Positions 13,201 to 23,700 of a stretch of DNA of 64,000 bases are shown piece by piece. Both the position numbers and the translations under genes were made by a program. Below the pieces are notes generated by a model. That model was given only the letters and a program-made list of their open reading frames with translations, searched no databases and was not told the origin of the DNA. Location: contig OY744607.1 of the NCBI GenBank assembly GCA_963556255.1, forward strand, positions 40,458,390-40,522,389, written 5' to 3'. Source of the DNA: Allolobophora icterica. Taxonomy: Eukaryota; Annelida; Clitellata; Crassiclitellata; Lumbricidae. How positions within the stretch are numbered: position 1 is the first letter of the stretch; the number at the start of each line of letters is the position of its first letter.

Positions 13201-16200
13201 TACTGTCGTATGTCCTGTTTTCAGAAACATTTTATCGTATCTCCATACAGCATTCATAGTGAAGCAGTCTCTGTTGTTGTATGTCCACAGAAAGCTCGTC
13301 GCTGATTGGACGCGCAGGAGATACAGCAGTATAAACCTGTGCGCTTAGCTGGACTATAGTGTCGCATATCCAGACAATTAAAAGTTTTTCTTTTAAAAGT
13401 CCGGACTATGTAAATGAATATTTTAACGAAAACACTCTGTAATAATTGGTCGTTGCTTAATTTAATCATTTCATGTCTTTGTTTTCAGAAAGATGGTTTG
13501 TAATATTTGTAAATCCAGTTTATACAAAATTTTCACAAATTTCAGAATAACAACTATAATTGTTAATTTTTTAAATGCAAAATCTTTATGCAATGTTGAT
13601 GTTTTAATATGACGTCTGTGTGTGAACTGTAATTTGACAATGCCCTACTTATTGCATTGAATTTCTCATTTTTCCGCCAAATGCGGCCCAAACTTCTACC
13701 TCGTTTATCTTGGAATTTTGGAAAATGGAGATACGCCAAGATAATTCTGAGGCGACGAATTATTGTTGTCGTGCTTTGGAAAGAATTGCTGGGAACTGGT
13801 AATTGATTGTTTAAACACAGATCCAGGGAATGATGGCACAGCTGGAGGACGAAGCATCCGAGAAGGAAAAGCTCGTTGAGCAGAAGGTGGAGATGGAGCG
13901 GAAGTTACAGCTGATGGTGGAACCAGACAAGGCAAAAGGTGCTTTACACTTTTCTGTATCTCAAAGTTTATTATAACACCTTAAAGAGACTGTCGGCCAT
14001 TATAAGTATTATGCATCGTATTGTCTCTCTTTGGTTGAGAGCCATCTGTAATGTGAAAGTTGTAGGATCAAGCCCCTGCTGAGATGGTCACTTTAATCAT
14101 AATCATTATCTTGAAATTTCTGCAGCACACCAAAGTGAAGTTGTGGGAACCAGCTTATTCACAGCCACTTAGTCAAAACAAAATCGATAGGCGAGTGGGT
14201 AAAAATCAGTTCCAGGTTAGGATCCACAGGGTCAGGCAGACAGACAGTCAGATGACTATGGTGGATGGTGTTTGGAATTGAAACGACCCAAATTGGCCAT
14301 TCATGACTTGATTTGATATAGCGCCGATAAATAATACCGCCTGTACAATTGGAAACTACATTTAAAAATTCCTTTTAAACCCTCTTAGGACGGGTAACAA
14401 TTAATTTTATTAATGTTTTAACAGTTGGAAGTACTATTACGACTCTCGAGTATTTTGCGATAGTGTATTTGATATTACGCATGCTGCGATATTAGTAGCA
14501 GTGTTTTTCGCTACTTGGCAGGATAACGATACAGAGGGAGCCCCCAAAGTGTATAGAAGGATTTCTTCTGATCTGTTGAAATACCGTCTTAGGACAGGCA
14601 AACATCTAGTTTCAATAATAATGTCAATATTATTAAAAATACCATGCTAATCCTGTAAACGTAATGCTAATACTGTAAGGATAATGTTAATCCTTTAAGG
14701 ATAATGTTAATCCTATAAGGATAATGCTAATCCTGTGAAGACTATGTTAATCCCATAACAATGATGTCAGTCCTTTAGGGATATAATGCTAATTTAAATT
14801 TGTATGCTTTAAGAAGATTTTGTGAAGCTTCTGTGATATTTCTTTGGTAGACCTTAAGCTGAGAAGAAAACTGAAGCGAGTGAAGGTTTTGTTAAAGGAT
14901 TCTCGTCTCTCGTCCAGTCCAGGAGGAATTAAAGCACTGAGGCAACTCAAAGACGAGGTCAGTTAGACTAAGGCAGAGTGGTATTGATTCATATACCTAA
15001 GGTTGTTTTTAAAATGAATATATCAAAATGGAAGAATATTACAGAAGGTGCCATTTGAAAATCTATTGTACTTATGCATCTCTTATATATTTACTGGCTC
15101 AAACTATGTACAATATGGACTTGTTTGTGTGCTCCAGTTCACACACAGTTCTGTATAACATGAAGTGGTGTTGTGTCCCCCAAACATTAACTTAACTTAC
15201 TGTATTGGTTAACACATAATGCTGGGCCAGCCTAACCATGTTTTGTTGACCACTTCTCAGCTGTCGTTCTTTTTTATGTCTGAATTGTTTTTTTTTCTTG
15301 CACTATCATTGCTGGTGACATTGTTTTTGAGTATCATCTCTTAACATCATAGGTTTTGTAATTTTAACTCTTTTCTGCAACTCTAATGAAACTGAAAGAT
15401 GACTGCTCATTAAGATGTTTCTTTGTTATGTTAAATATAGTTGGAAGATGCTTTGTTGGCTGCTGCTGCGGCACTTAGAGCAAAAAAGGTGGTGGAGCTG
15501 GAGCTCATCGAACTGCAAGCACGATTGGAAATTGCCATGAGAAATAAAGACGAGGTGAGGTGAACTTTTTAGCAACTTATTTGCTGTCATTGAATTGCAG
15601 TTCTTTGTTAGAATTTAATGTGTAATTCAGTTTTATTCGATGCAATGCAAAAATGGTCGAGTAATTCAGTTTCAATATGATTCAAAGACAGTTTATTGCC
15701 ATCTCAGATGACATCTCTATGTCTTCTTGGATGATATCTCCGTGATATCTCAGATGACATCTCAATGCCATCTCAGATGCCATCTCAGAGACATCTCAGA
15801 TGACATCTCAGTGCCTTCTCGGATGATATCTCAGATTCCATCTCAGAGACATCTCAGAGGCATCTCATTGCCATCTCAGATGACATCTCAGTGCCTTCTC
15901 AGATGATATCTCAGTGCCATGTCAGATGACATCTTAGTGCCATCTCAGAATTAGTTTGTAGGTTGATTATCATATGGAAGTTATAATAACAGTCTTTAGT
16001 CTTTAGTGGCTTTAGTGTCTGTGGTATAGGACTTTGTTAAAAAGAACTGTTATTGAATATGGTATTGATTTATCTATGTTACCTCACAGAAGAGATCATG
16101 TCATGTTGGCCAGTTTTGCATATGTCTGTATTTAATTTTTTTTATGTCCTTTCTACCTTTTTGGTGAATAAATAAATAAATATATATTATATATGTATAA

Positions 16201-19200
16201 ATCCTGCTGTGCAATCAATTACTGTCATACTGAGCAACTGTGCCTTCAGCTCCCAGTCTGGAAACCGGCGCTAACCAGGACGCATGGTATACAACTTGCT
16301 TTTTTGTTTCCAACACTTTAACTACGAAAGTGTACTAAAAGTGACTGGAAACTACTGCAGCTCGTCGTTAAAGTGGTAACCATTTTTCTGGTCTCTCTAG
16401 ACTCTTTCATCCTAATTAAATCTGTCTGATGGATTATAAATGTGGTTTCACTTTAAAGCTCATGTATTTTGATAATGGTTGTATGCACGTCTGTCAATTA
16501 CCTTTAGACTAGATTAGATTAGATTCATTCAGGATGATTTATTCAGCACCTTTGAGAGGTTTTAAAAGGTGCTATATAATGTTTAGATGGATATGTAGTA
16601 ATTAGAGGTTATCAAGACTTGCTTCAGCTTGGAACGAAACTGCAATACACCCCAACGCAGAAATGAAGAATCTGTTGTCACATAAGAGTTTGGATGTAGT
16701 GATTCATGTTTTACTTTCTAGGCTGAGGACAGATGCAAAAGGGTTATTATACAGCACACTGAACTACAGAGCAAGCTCGATGAGACACACGATGATTTCG
16801 AAAACATAATCAAGAAGTACAAGGCACTGGTTCAACAGGTATGACACAAGTATTACTTTTGAAATGTTTATAGGTCCAGCTATAAGAATCACTTCATCGT
16901 CTATGTATGTATCATAAAGTAGTGTATAGGGTATATAATATATTATAATTTATAGTATAATAATCTGATATTGACCAAGATTACTTGCGCATTGATATCA
17001 GTGCTACCTATCTGGTAGCTATGCAACTTTCTTTTAGTCAGCTGGTTTATACTAGTTTATGGCTTTAATAAAATAAACTTTTTTAAAGTCCGATAAATTA
17101 TAATATATTATAATTTATAGTATAATAATCTGATATTGACCAAGATTACTTGCGCATTGATATCAGTGCTACCCATCTGGTAGCTATGCAACTTTCTTTT
17201 AGTCAGCTGGTTTATACTAGTTTATGGCTTTAATACAGGAAGTATCTGATTTTTGAATTTTTGACTGTTTGTTTATTCATTCATCAAATTCATTCATTCT
17301 CAGTAAATTTTTTCATAACGTCTCTTCAAAATATCTATGTAGGCAGAATGTTTCTTGTCCTGCCTTGGCAAAAGAGAACAGTCTTAGATTGTGATAGACG
17401 TTGTGCTGTTTTATTGGTGAATTCAGAATTCTTTGGACTTGGCCAGACTGCAGGAACAGTCGGACTTGATTGAAGAACTGCACAATCAATTAGAGAAGAA
17501 GAAAGAAGAGAACGAAACCCTTCAGAGTCGTCTTCATTTCCAGCAGAGTACGACCGTCAGTCAACAGATCGTTTTGCGGCTAGAAGCGAAAATAAAAGAG
17601 CTTGAGGCAATCAATGAAATGGAACATACAACCTCGAAACATTCAGAGGTCTGAACTCTGATGAATCAATGCATTTTGATACAAATTATAAGTGGCGCTA
17701 TATAAATTTGCAATTACCATTACCGAAGTGTAATGTTGATTAGTATAATGAACTGTTGTGTAACACATTTGCTGAGAATATATTCCAATTCAAAGCTGAT
17801 ATTTCTAAAATTGTGTTTCAGCCTGAATTTATTTCTTTGTTGTAATTATTTAGTACTTTAAAACAGTTGTCTTTCTAGTCTAAATTTAATAATCAAATGT
17901 AAGTTTGAATAAATCATACAGATCTGGTTAATTTTAGGCTGCCCTGTCGTACATTTGCTAAAATGCTCTAATTCAAAATTGGAAATTTTAAAATATAGTT
18001 TTAGCTCACATATCTTTCTTATAATTTCAGTAATTTGTTACTTACTTGGGCAGTTCAGCCTTGCTAATCTGTGTTTACTTTTGAACAGGTAGGTAAGAAA
18101 TATTTTTACAGTCGGTTGTATCTTTAATCTTTAATTTAAGAGTAATTAAAATTTATTGTTTTACAGAGAAATGTATCCAGGTTAAAAGTGCAATGGGAGA
18201 ATGATTTGGCAGTCAAGCGTAAGTTGGAAACGGAGCAAAGCAATGCTCAAGCTATGAATAGGAAGCTTGAAAGAGAGATACGAGATCTCAAGGACCAACT
18301 GCGAGATGCACAGGCAAAGGAATCAGAAATCACTTTAAGGAACCAACAGCTTGTAAGCCGACTTCAAGCCCTGTATTTCTTAGTTATTTAATGCATGTAG
18401 CTAACAGCATACATAATACATATTAAAATATTACTTTTCATTTGAATTAGTTCCACCATTCACATTGGTACAGGTAGTACCAGGTATGGTTAATGGTTTT
18501 ACGTCTTTTTCACATTAAGTGACATATTTGTACCGGTATTTGCTTATAATGCCTGTCCAGAAGAAACTCTTTAGAGTTATAATATTATGTTATTCACATA
18601 TAATTGTGTAATTGACACTTAAATGCAGGGCATAAATGTCAATGAAAATTATTGATGTCATAGTCATGTGATGTTTTGCAATGGAAAACCTTTCAGGAAT
18701 AAGATCATTGTCATAGATAAAAATGATTACACAAGATGCTTGCACAAGATGTTGCTTATTTGATCCCATTGCGGACATTTTAATGCTTAATACCTCACCA
18801 TCAACATTTAAGTCTGAACTGTAAAGTACTGCAGTAAGTACTGGATAATGTTTCTAGATTCAGTTCAATTCAATATACATTTATTCAATTCAAAAGTTAA
18901 CAGGAACACAACTGTGTACAATACAGTAACTCTTATTTGGATATTTTCTCAAATATTTCACATCTGATTGCATAGTGTTTAGTCATTTGGCTTTTGAGCA
19001 GTCGTCTGTACTTAATCGTAATCGTAATCTCCAAACTTCTAAAGCGCCACTCGAAGGCCAAGCGCAGGACACCAGCCTATTCACGAGCGCTAGAAATTTT
19101 ATGGATCAGTTAAGATCCTTGTAGTACAAGTAAATGTGATTTATAGGAAAAGAAGATGTTGAACTATGAACTGGAGTGTGAGAAATACAATGAAGAGCTT

Positions 19201-20727
19201 CTATTGACCAATAAGAGATTGACTGAGCTCCAGAAAACCTTAACCAGCGAGCAGTTTGGGTTGTACAGCGATGAAGACCAAGAATCGTAAGTTTTGTTTG
19301 TGTTTTAGATCTCACCACATTTGCCTTTCTGGTGTAGTCTGTTTGCAAGGGTGTGCATAGTAGTTTAGTGGGTAGTATGCTGGGCTGTCAACCCTGAGGT
19401 TGGGGTTCAAATCCCTGCCAGAACAGATGATTGTTCTGCTGGTGCTCATTTGAAAACGTGGCTGTAGAATTTGTAACATACATTGACTGTGTAATGGTTG
19501 TGAGTGGGAAAAACAGGTGTCGAGAGAGGGGACTAGTTGACTGTAATGGTTGTGAGTGGGAAGAACAGGTATCGAGAGACGGGACTAGCTGTCTGCCCCT
19601 TGTATATACTGGGGTTAAGAAAAGAAGTTCTCATACTTCATACCCATGGCTGCCAATTGGGGTTAGCCTAAGGCAGGGATGGTGAACCTATGGCACGCGT
19701 GCCCAAGCTGGCACGCCAACAGATTTTGCTTGGCACACTACCTGAATTCTGAACTTTCGTTTTTTTCATACTTTTTTATATTCCTTTATTTCTTACATTC
19801 AGCAATTTCTTTCCTGCTTCATTGTCACATAAAATTATAGTAAATATGAATAATTGCATTATTAAGTAGCCACGTCCAAAAATAATGCACTGACTTTTCA
19901 ATATTAGCTTTCACTTTTTTGAGTAGGCCTACTTCATTCCGTGTTCATTGGTTCATTAAAATTTCTGGCACGCGAAATTTTTCACTTTCTTTAAGAACTA
20001 TTTTGTGGCACGCGAGATAAAAAAAGGTTCGCCATGCCTGGCCTAAGGCAATGCTGTTCTGAGTTTGTTACTTTTCATATTTACCGATTTACCAATTTAC
20101 TTATATGCACACATCATATAGTAATTAGCTAAGAAGAAGTTGTGCTAAGAAAACTAATAAAAATTGTAGCTAGTGTTTAGATTGTAATTGTAATTGCAGA
20201 TTTCATGTAGCACCCCTTCAAGAAAGACTCATTGGATTTCACCAACTGTAATTAACCCATGGATGACCTTTTCATTATTATTGAACTGTAACAAACTGTA
20301 AAGCAAACTTTCCTGTCCTACATCTGATCCTGGACCAACCTATGACCAGTTATCATCATAACTGCTTTTCACCTTAGCTCCATGTTGTCTCCTAGCACAA
20401 CAACAACCGAAACTAACCCAACAACATGGCATTTCCGGATTTTGATGATGTAGCACTGGTTTATAAGCTTGTATGCCTTATGTAGCTTTTGTGTGGTGCT
20501 AAGAAATTTACAGATTTACATTTAAACTATGTACATCATTTAGGAAGGTGAGGAGCACGTACATTAATGAGGGTTTTAGTAGTACATACACTGCATGATA
20601 AATGTTTAAATTCAGTGCTGAAGAGGACTTTGACGACGTCACTTCTTTGCACAAGTGGTCCGATGCTGGTTACAACTCGCTCCTGTTGTCACCAAAACGA
20701 TCTCTTGAGGAACAGTCGGAAGCATGA
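111..20727 (+). CDS. MYO18A: Unconventional myosin XVIII (MYO18A-like), 3' part of gene, 23 exons
   Basis: This is an actin-associated, probably ATPase-poor myosin of the Golgi and cytoskeleton, entering from beyond the left edge. Exons read by splice sites and phase: 111-197, 852-1005, 1376-1538, 2253-2340, 2664-2892, 3621-3715, 4217-4282, 4866-4994, 5718-5861, 7100-7192, 7572-7698, 8118-8129, 8191-8318, 9204-9358, 9797-9920, 10769-10864, 11669-11770, 12136-12246, 13821-13938, 14851-14957, 15441-15554, 16722-16838, 17427-17648, 18167-18352, 19147-19286, 20616-20727. All phases agree and give about 1,072 residues with no stop before the TGA at 20725. Assignment rests on the motor-to-neck stretch containing IKDWPWWKLFSKVRPLV, which is nearly the vertebrate MYO18A sequence, on the LYRQGFPENMLFEEF converter region and on collinear tail blocks. 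The P-loop and any PDZ domain lie outside. Two exons (8118-8129, 12136-12246) have less certain borders. Confidence 0.9.
413..480 (-). mobile_element. LINE 3' tail fragment (CR1-like family)
   Basis: The motif ATATAGAGCCCCTTCAAGG followed by CTCAGAGGCGCTCCCGACCC recurs, more or less intact, around 7325, 11030, 16540, 19040, 20205, 21840, 35990, 36566, 55090, 58465, 61840 and 63920. At 61840 it is attached to a degenerate reverse transcriptase on the minus strand, so these short copies are best read as 5'-truncated 3' ends of one LINE lineage. Confidence 0.6.
512..815 (+). repeat. 24-bp tandem repeat array
   Basis: About twelve to thirteen copies of a 24-bp unit (AAGCCAATAATTTCCATG then TTTTGT) with single-base changes lie in a MYO18A intron. 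Because 24 is a multiple of three the array is open in one frame, giving a repeated MFCKPIIS-like peptide, but it has no splice context and is not a gene. Confidence 0.9.
1058..1310 (+). repeat. Degenerate GGTGGTATA minisatellite
   Basis: A G/T-rich stretch in a MYO18A intron is built from variants of GGTGGT and GGTATA. It ends about 65 bases before the exon at 1376. No coding meaning is seen. Confidence 0.8.
3278..3343 (+). mobile_element. 66-bp TTAA-flanked mini-element, copy 1
   Basis: The 66-bp unit starts CATTGTAACGATGAG and ends CTCGTGGTTAAAGTG, which are imperfect inverses, with TTAA on both sides (3274-3277, 3344-3347). The core GTGTACTAAAAGTGACTGG is shared with copies at 16314 and, inverted, 21190. 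TTAA duplications are typical of piggyBac-type transposition, but 66 bp is far smaller than usual elements. Confidence 0.6.
3773..3915 (+). repeat. GGAT/ATGG tetranucleotide array
   Basis: Runs of ATGG, ACGG and GATG units lie in the intron directly after the exon ending at 3715. The minus-strand open frame through it (Ser/His/Pro-rich) is a low-complexity artefact. Confidence 0.9.
4102..4181 (+). repeat. (CA)40 microsatellite
   Basis: An uninterrupted CA dinucleotide run lies 35 bases before the exon at 4217. It is long enough to be polymorphic. Open frames of Thr/His repeats across it are spurious. Confidence 0.97.
4640..4735 (+). repeat. (ATT)n microsatellite
   Basis: Interrupted ATT trinucleotide repeats lie in a MYO18A intron, with a related AAT run at about 5009-5050 on the other side of exon 4866-4994. 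Confidence 0.9.
4866..5861 (+). CDS. MYO18A: MYO18A-like converter end, IQ motif and neck exons
   Basis: Exon 4866-4994 starts VFFQADALSMLNDARDEK, the end of the converter, then gives LQVFCRGWLGRRK, an IQ-like light-chain site with valine in place of the usual leading isoleucine and RG present. Exon 5718-5861 begins LQRDCIEIIQNNVRIMASI and contains KDWPWWKLFSKVRPLVQ, the junction between lever arm and coiled coil that is the strongest family signature in the window. The intron between them carries an ATT/AAT microsatellite edge and a GGT-rich stretch at about 5590-5670. Confidence 0.9.
7100..19286 (+). CDS. MYO18A: MYO18A-like coiled-coil tail exons
   Basis: About sixteen small exons encode a charged heptad-rich tail. 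Blocks such as AEMEELKKKLEKIEKEKNEL, DLKLRRKLKRVKVLLKDSR and QEEELDKQEAILQQLE line up in order with vertebrate MYO18A tail blocks. Most introns are phase 0, as expected for a repeating helical rod. Exon 7572-7698 codes for a short acidic/Arg-Ser insert (DDDDDDV, then GRSFGRRYSSNFDSEGEDDDD) that would break the coil; vertebrate MYO18A has an acidic break nearby (VDDDDAGG). Exon 19147-19286 ends with SDEDQES, corresponding to the acidic end of the vertebrate coiled coil. No frameshift or internal stop was seen. Confidence 0.85.
8118..8129 (+). CDS. MYO18A: Candidate 12-nt in-frame micro-exon of MYO18A-like gene
   Basis: A pyrimidine-rich acceptor ending TTTGCAG precedes AAAATGAAGGCG, followed by GTGAAA as donor and only 61 nt of intron before the acceptor at 8190. 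Joined, the peptide reads KNEGG before QLYRDKYENARR, close to the vertebrate DDDDAGGEWRLKYERA. Skipping the 12 nt keeps the frame and replaces KNEGG by S. Retaining the 61-nt intron hits a stop. It may be constitutive, a cassette, or an artefact of a chance AG/GT pair. Confidence 0.5.
8843..9117 (-). mobile_element. CR1-like LINE 3' end with ORF2 C-terminus remnant
   Basis: Read on the minus strand, the frame contains VGPSIWNDLPPLRAKL and SRSLKAFLFSRG, the typical C-terminal end of CR1/L2-type LINE proteins, and ends in the 3' tail motif ending in AGAGGCGCTC. It is close to the copy at 61850-62059 ([21 protein letters not shown]). It lies in a MYO18A intron, opposite to the gene. Confidence 0.75.
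10014..10432. mobile_element. 419-bp non-autonomous hAT-like element
   Basis: The terminal inverted repeats TAGGGATTGACCGGAAA and TTTCCGGTCAATCCCTA are essentially perfect, and CTACATTG is duplicated on both sides (10006-10013, 10433-10440). Subterminal copies of CGGAAAC and CCGAGTAT occur near both ends. No transposase is present. It sits in a MYO18A intron. Confidence 0.93.
13051..13762. mobile_element. 712-bp element with ~36-bp terminal inverted repeats
   Basis: The left end reads CAATTCGTCGCCTGAGAATT and continues through ATCTTGTCGTATCTCC; the right end is its inverse with about two changes. TTGTTG flanks both sides (13045-13050, 13763-13768). The motif GTCGTATCTCC or a close variant occurs at least six more times inside, in both orientations, which suggests protein-binding sites or decayed internal repeats. 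No coding sequence is seen. Superfamily unknown. Confidence 0.75.
14025..14290 (+). mobile_element. Possible tRNA-derived SINE
   Basis: TTGGTTGAGAGCC resembles a pol III A box and AGGATCAAGCCCC, about 30 bases later, a B box. The following 200 bases have no coding content. The A box is a poor match, so this is tentative. Confidence 0.35.
14641..14790 (+). repeat. ~20-bp tandem repeat
   Basis: Six to seven diverged copies of ATGTTAATCCTTTAAGGATA lie in the intron before the exon at 14851. The unit contains an inverted pair (TCCT/AGGA). Confidence 0.85.
15690..15955 (+). repeat. Minisatellite of CATCTCAGATGA units
   Basis: About a dozen diverged copies of a short unit built on CCATCTCAGATGACATCTC lie in a MYO18A intron. 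Confidence 0.85.
16314..16375 (+). mobile_element. 62-bp mini-element, copy 2
   Basis: It starts CACTTTAACTACGA and ends TCGTCGTTAAAGTG, an inverted pair, with the shared core GTGTACTAAAAGTGACTGG. The flanks are CCAA and GTAA rather than TTAA, so the target site has decayed or the insertion is not TTAA-specific. Confidence 0.55.
16937..17236 (+). repeat. Tandem duplication of ~137 bp at 165-bp spacing
   Basis: The block from TATTATAATTTATAG to TTTATGGCTTTAATA occurs twice, at about 16937-17071 and 17102-17236, with almost no differences. The second copy runs into intron sequence ahead of the exon at 17427. It appears to be a recent local duplication. Confidence 0.9.
19351..19666 (+). mobile_element. 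tRNA-derived SINE
   Basis: The head TAGTAGTTTAGTGGGTAG fits a tRNA D-arm/A box, followed by an anticodon-like GGCTGTCAACCC and a B box GGGTTCAAATCCC, all at tRNA spacing. A non-tRNA body follows. The hAT-like element at 19675 lies just beyond this sequence. Confidence 0.7.
19675..20040. mobile_element. 366-bp non-autonomous hAT-like element
   Basis: It begins CAGGGATGGTGAACC and ends GGTTCGCCATGCCTG, inverted with few mismatches, and is flanked by exact 8-bp copies of GCCTAAGG (19667-19674, 20041-20048). TGGCACGCG occurs near both ends. It lies in the last MYO18A intron. No ORF. Confidence 0.95.
20616..20727 (+). CDS. MYO18A: Last coding exon of MYO18A-like gene
   Basis: The acceptor TTTAAATTCAG leads in phase 2 to an acidic then Ser/Leu-rich tail (SAEEDFDDVTSLHKW, then SDAGYNSLLLSPKRSLEEQ) and TGA at 20725-20727. 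The tail is much shorter than in vertebrate MYO18A and shares only the acidic start. SPKR is a plausible proline-directed phosphorylation site (inference). Confidence 0.75.
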
Positions 20728-23700
20728 CACGACTCGTGTCACAAATATGTCATACCCACGTCTGCTGACATTGACTTTCACCAAGTGTAATTTTTGTTCC
20801 TGGTTGCAATCTTTTCTAAGGCTGTGCATGACATGGACATGCTATAGAGATAAACGATGCAGTTGGTCATTTATTTGGTGCTGACGAAGTTGTAGCAATA
20901 AGAGATTTAGAACATGAAACAAAGATCTTTGAACATCTGAGTGTGTTTTGATATGCACATAATCGTTGAAAAATTACGTGCAACTATACTTTTGTTTGTG
21001 CGTGTGTTTGAGTGTGTGTGTGTGTGTGTGTGCGAGTGTATTACCAGTAACTATGTATTTTAGCATGCAGAAATAGTCACATCTATCAGTATGATGGGAA
21101 AATTGTGTCTGCTGTCTTTGTAACGATGCATTGGAGTTATTCAGAGTTGCTGGTAGAAAATGTTTTTAATTTGTACTATTTATACTTAATACTTTAACGA
21201 CGAGCTGCATTGGTTCCCAGTCTTTTTTTGTACATGCTCGTCACTGAAGTGTTAATCCACAAGAGTCAGTAATGTGCAAGTTGTTACTGATTAATACATG
21301 AAACTATGTTCGGATGCTATGTTGTATTTTCTTGGACAAGGACTGGCGTATAAGAACACAGATGGAATTAGGCTGATGACAAGCAGAAAGTTTATTTTTG
21401 AGTCTTTTTGAATTGCATTAGGTGCATATAAATATCTCTCATAGTTGCTAAGTTGTTGACGTGATCTAGAAGTTTCTTAGTTTTTTGCGAATAAGCTTAT
21501 GAGATTTTCATTATTTAATTTAATAAGTGTGTTATTCAGCTTTCCGTTAGCATCCACTGAATTCCATGTGGTGTCCTTTTTCCAGCTAGTTTTTGGCCAA
21601 CCTGTCAGTTTTTATATGCATTGACAGTTGCACCTTCATCTTAGTCGAATATTTCTAATCTTGAACACCATTTAAGGATCACTACCTTCACTTTAAATCA
21701 CTGCATTGTGTAAGGGATGAGTTGATTTATTTACACCAAATTGTTTTTGTCTGTTTTTTTAGTTCTACATTTTTGTCAGTCCTCTTGATGCAAATTTGGG
21801 GCCATTTGACATTTTGTGACATTACTCTGAGCACCTCTGACGAGTCTCTCACGAAGAGGTGCTATATAAATTTGTGATTACAATTACAATGCTTAACCAA
21901 ACAACATTTTTTGTTTTCAAGTGCTTTTTGCTGGTCAGTCTTTATTTTATACTGTTCTATGCCTTTTGGTCTAGGCTAACATTACTTTATTAGGCAGTCT
22001 TTATTGGTTTGCCATGTATGCTTTAGTACACAACTTGTTATGATGCAACCTCCTTATTATGTGGTAGGAGCATGGTTCCTAAAGAGCACCTTGTAAAGTT
22101 TTTCCAGTGTGCACTTAGTAGGGTACGAAAGCTGCAGTCATTAGAGTACACAATAGGACAGATATGAAAATTCTACATTCTGTGTTATAAAACATTACAC
22201 TGTAGTCGTGTGTCTGCAAAATCTATGCATTTGTCATGATTAGTTTTAAGTTTTGTTTTTGTACAGTTATTTGCTATTTATTATGATGAATACATACATT
22301 TTTTCAGTCAATATTGAAGTAGTTTATAGACAACAAAATATCCTAACCAGTTCCATAAAATTATGATCACTATTAGCTTCCTAAGAAGCTGTTTTTTTAC
22401 ATATTTCTGGTGTCATTAGTTTTCAGTCAACTCACATCATTCTTTTCAAATGGCACGTCCTAAAGTGTTGATGTGCAAGTTGTTAAAATTGCAACATGTC
22501 CTTGCCAAACTTTAATTTCTACAGAAATTCTGTTTTATAAGATCCATTCCTTTGGGAAATAAGGCATGCTGTGTTACTTCAAAGTTGCTTGTAAAATTGT
22601 ATTAAGCTATGCAATTTTAATTAATTACTGATAATCACTGCTTTTTTCAGCCGGAACAGTGTTCCAGCACATTTTTTCAGCTACTAAAAAATTATTTATT
22701 TTAATAATGAAAACAATAATTTAGTTATTTTAATTTAATTTCCATGTTGGAACTGTTTTCAGTGTTTATTGAGACCCCTCCCAACCCTCAATCCCGTTTT
22801 TCTCAGGATTTTAGCCCTTCCATAATTGTGCAGTTCTGGAACCTATTGTTCACTTCCAGAACCTTTTTTCTAGAAATAAAGCAATTCTGATAATAGTGAC
22901 TAATTTACCCTTTTAGAACTCCAACTTCTTTGGGAAGTATGTTACAAACTTTATAGAATAGATGGTGCATCTAACCTATTGTTAATATTGTGCCAGAAGG
23001 ACCTGCCAGAAATAAGTTTTGCATCGCATGATATGCGGAAAGATGTGAAAAAGTGAAGATTTAACCACTTTTCAGCAATCTACATGCTCAGCACATGCTT
23101 GGATTCTTAAACATGAATTTGTAAGATGTTTCACACCATCTTTTGTTCTAGTAGTAGTGCCCAACTCTCCACATACACAAAATAGATGTACAATTGCTCA
23201 CTTTGCAGACATCTGCCATCGATTACAGAGAAATCCTCCGACTCGAAATGCATTTGTGGCAAAGTTGTTTTTGTCCAAAAATACTTTTAACTTTCAGTAG
23301 GTTCAGCTTTCCATCACACGGTCTTCTAAGTGTCCAGCTAAAGAAATGCATTAGTAGTTGCTTTTGATCATGGTAAATTTGATAGCTCCCAATCGATAGC
23401 TTCTTCACTAATCATGTCGATGTAACACCAGGATGCATAATAATTGTAAATCTGCTGTATTTGTTGGTTTCTGTAAGATTATAATTAAAAAAGATTTTTA
23501 AAAATGCTGTACATTTATTCTTTTTACATTATCACAAACTGGATAAAGAACAGAGCCAGACTTCCTGCACACCTCAGCTAGAGAGACGATAATTGAATTT
23601 ATATTGCGAGACTCTAGATTTTCTTGTTTTACAATTTCAAAATCATTCTGATCAGATGCAAATAACTAAAAAAGCCATTTACTTGTACAATTATTTTATG

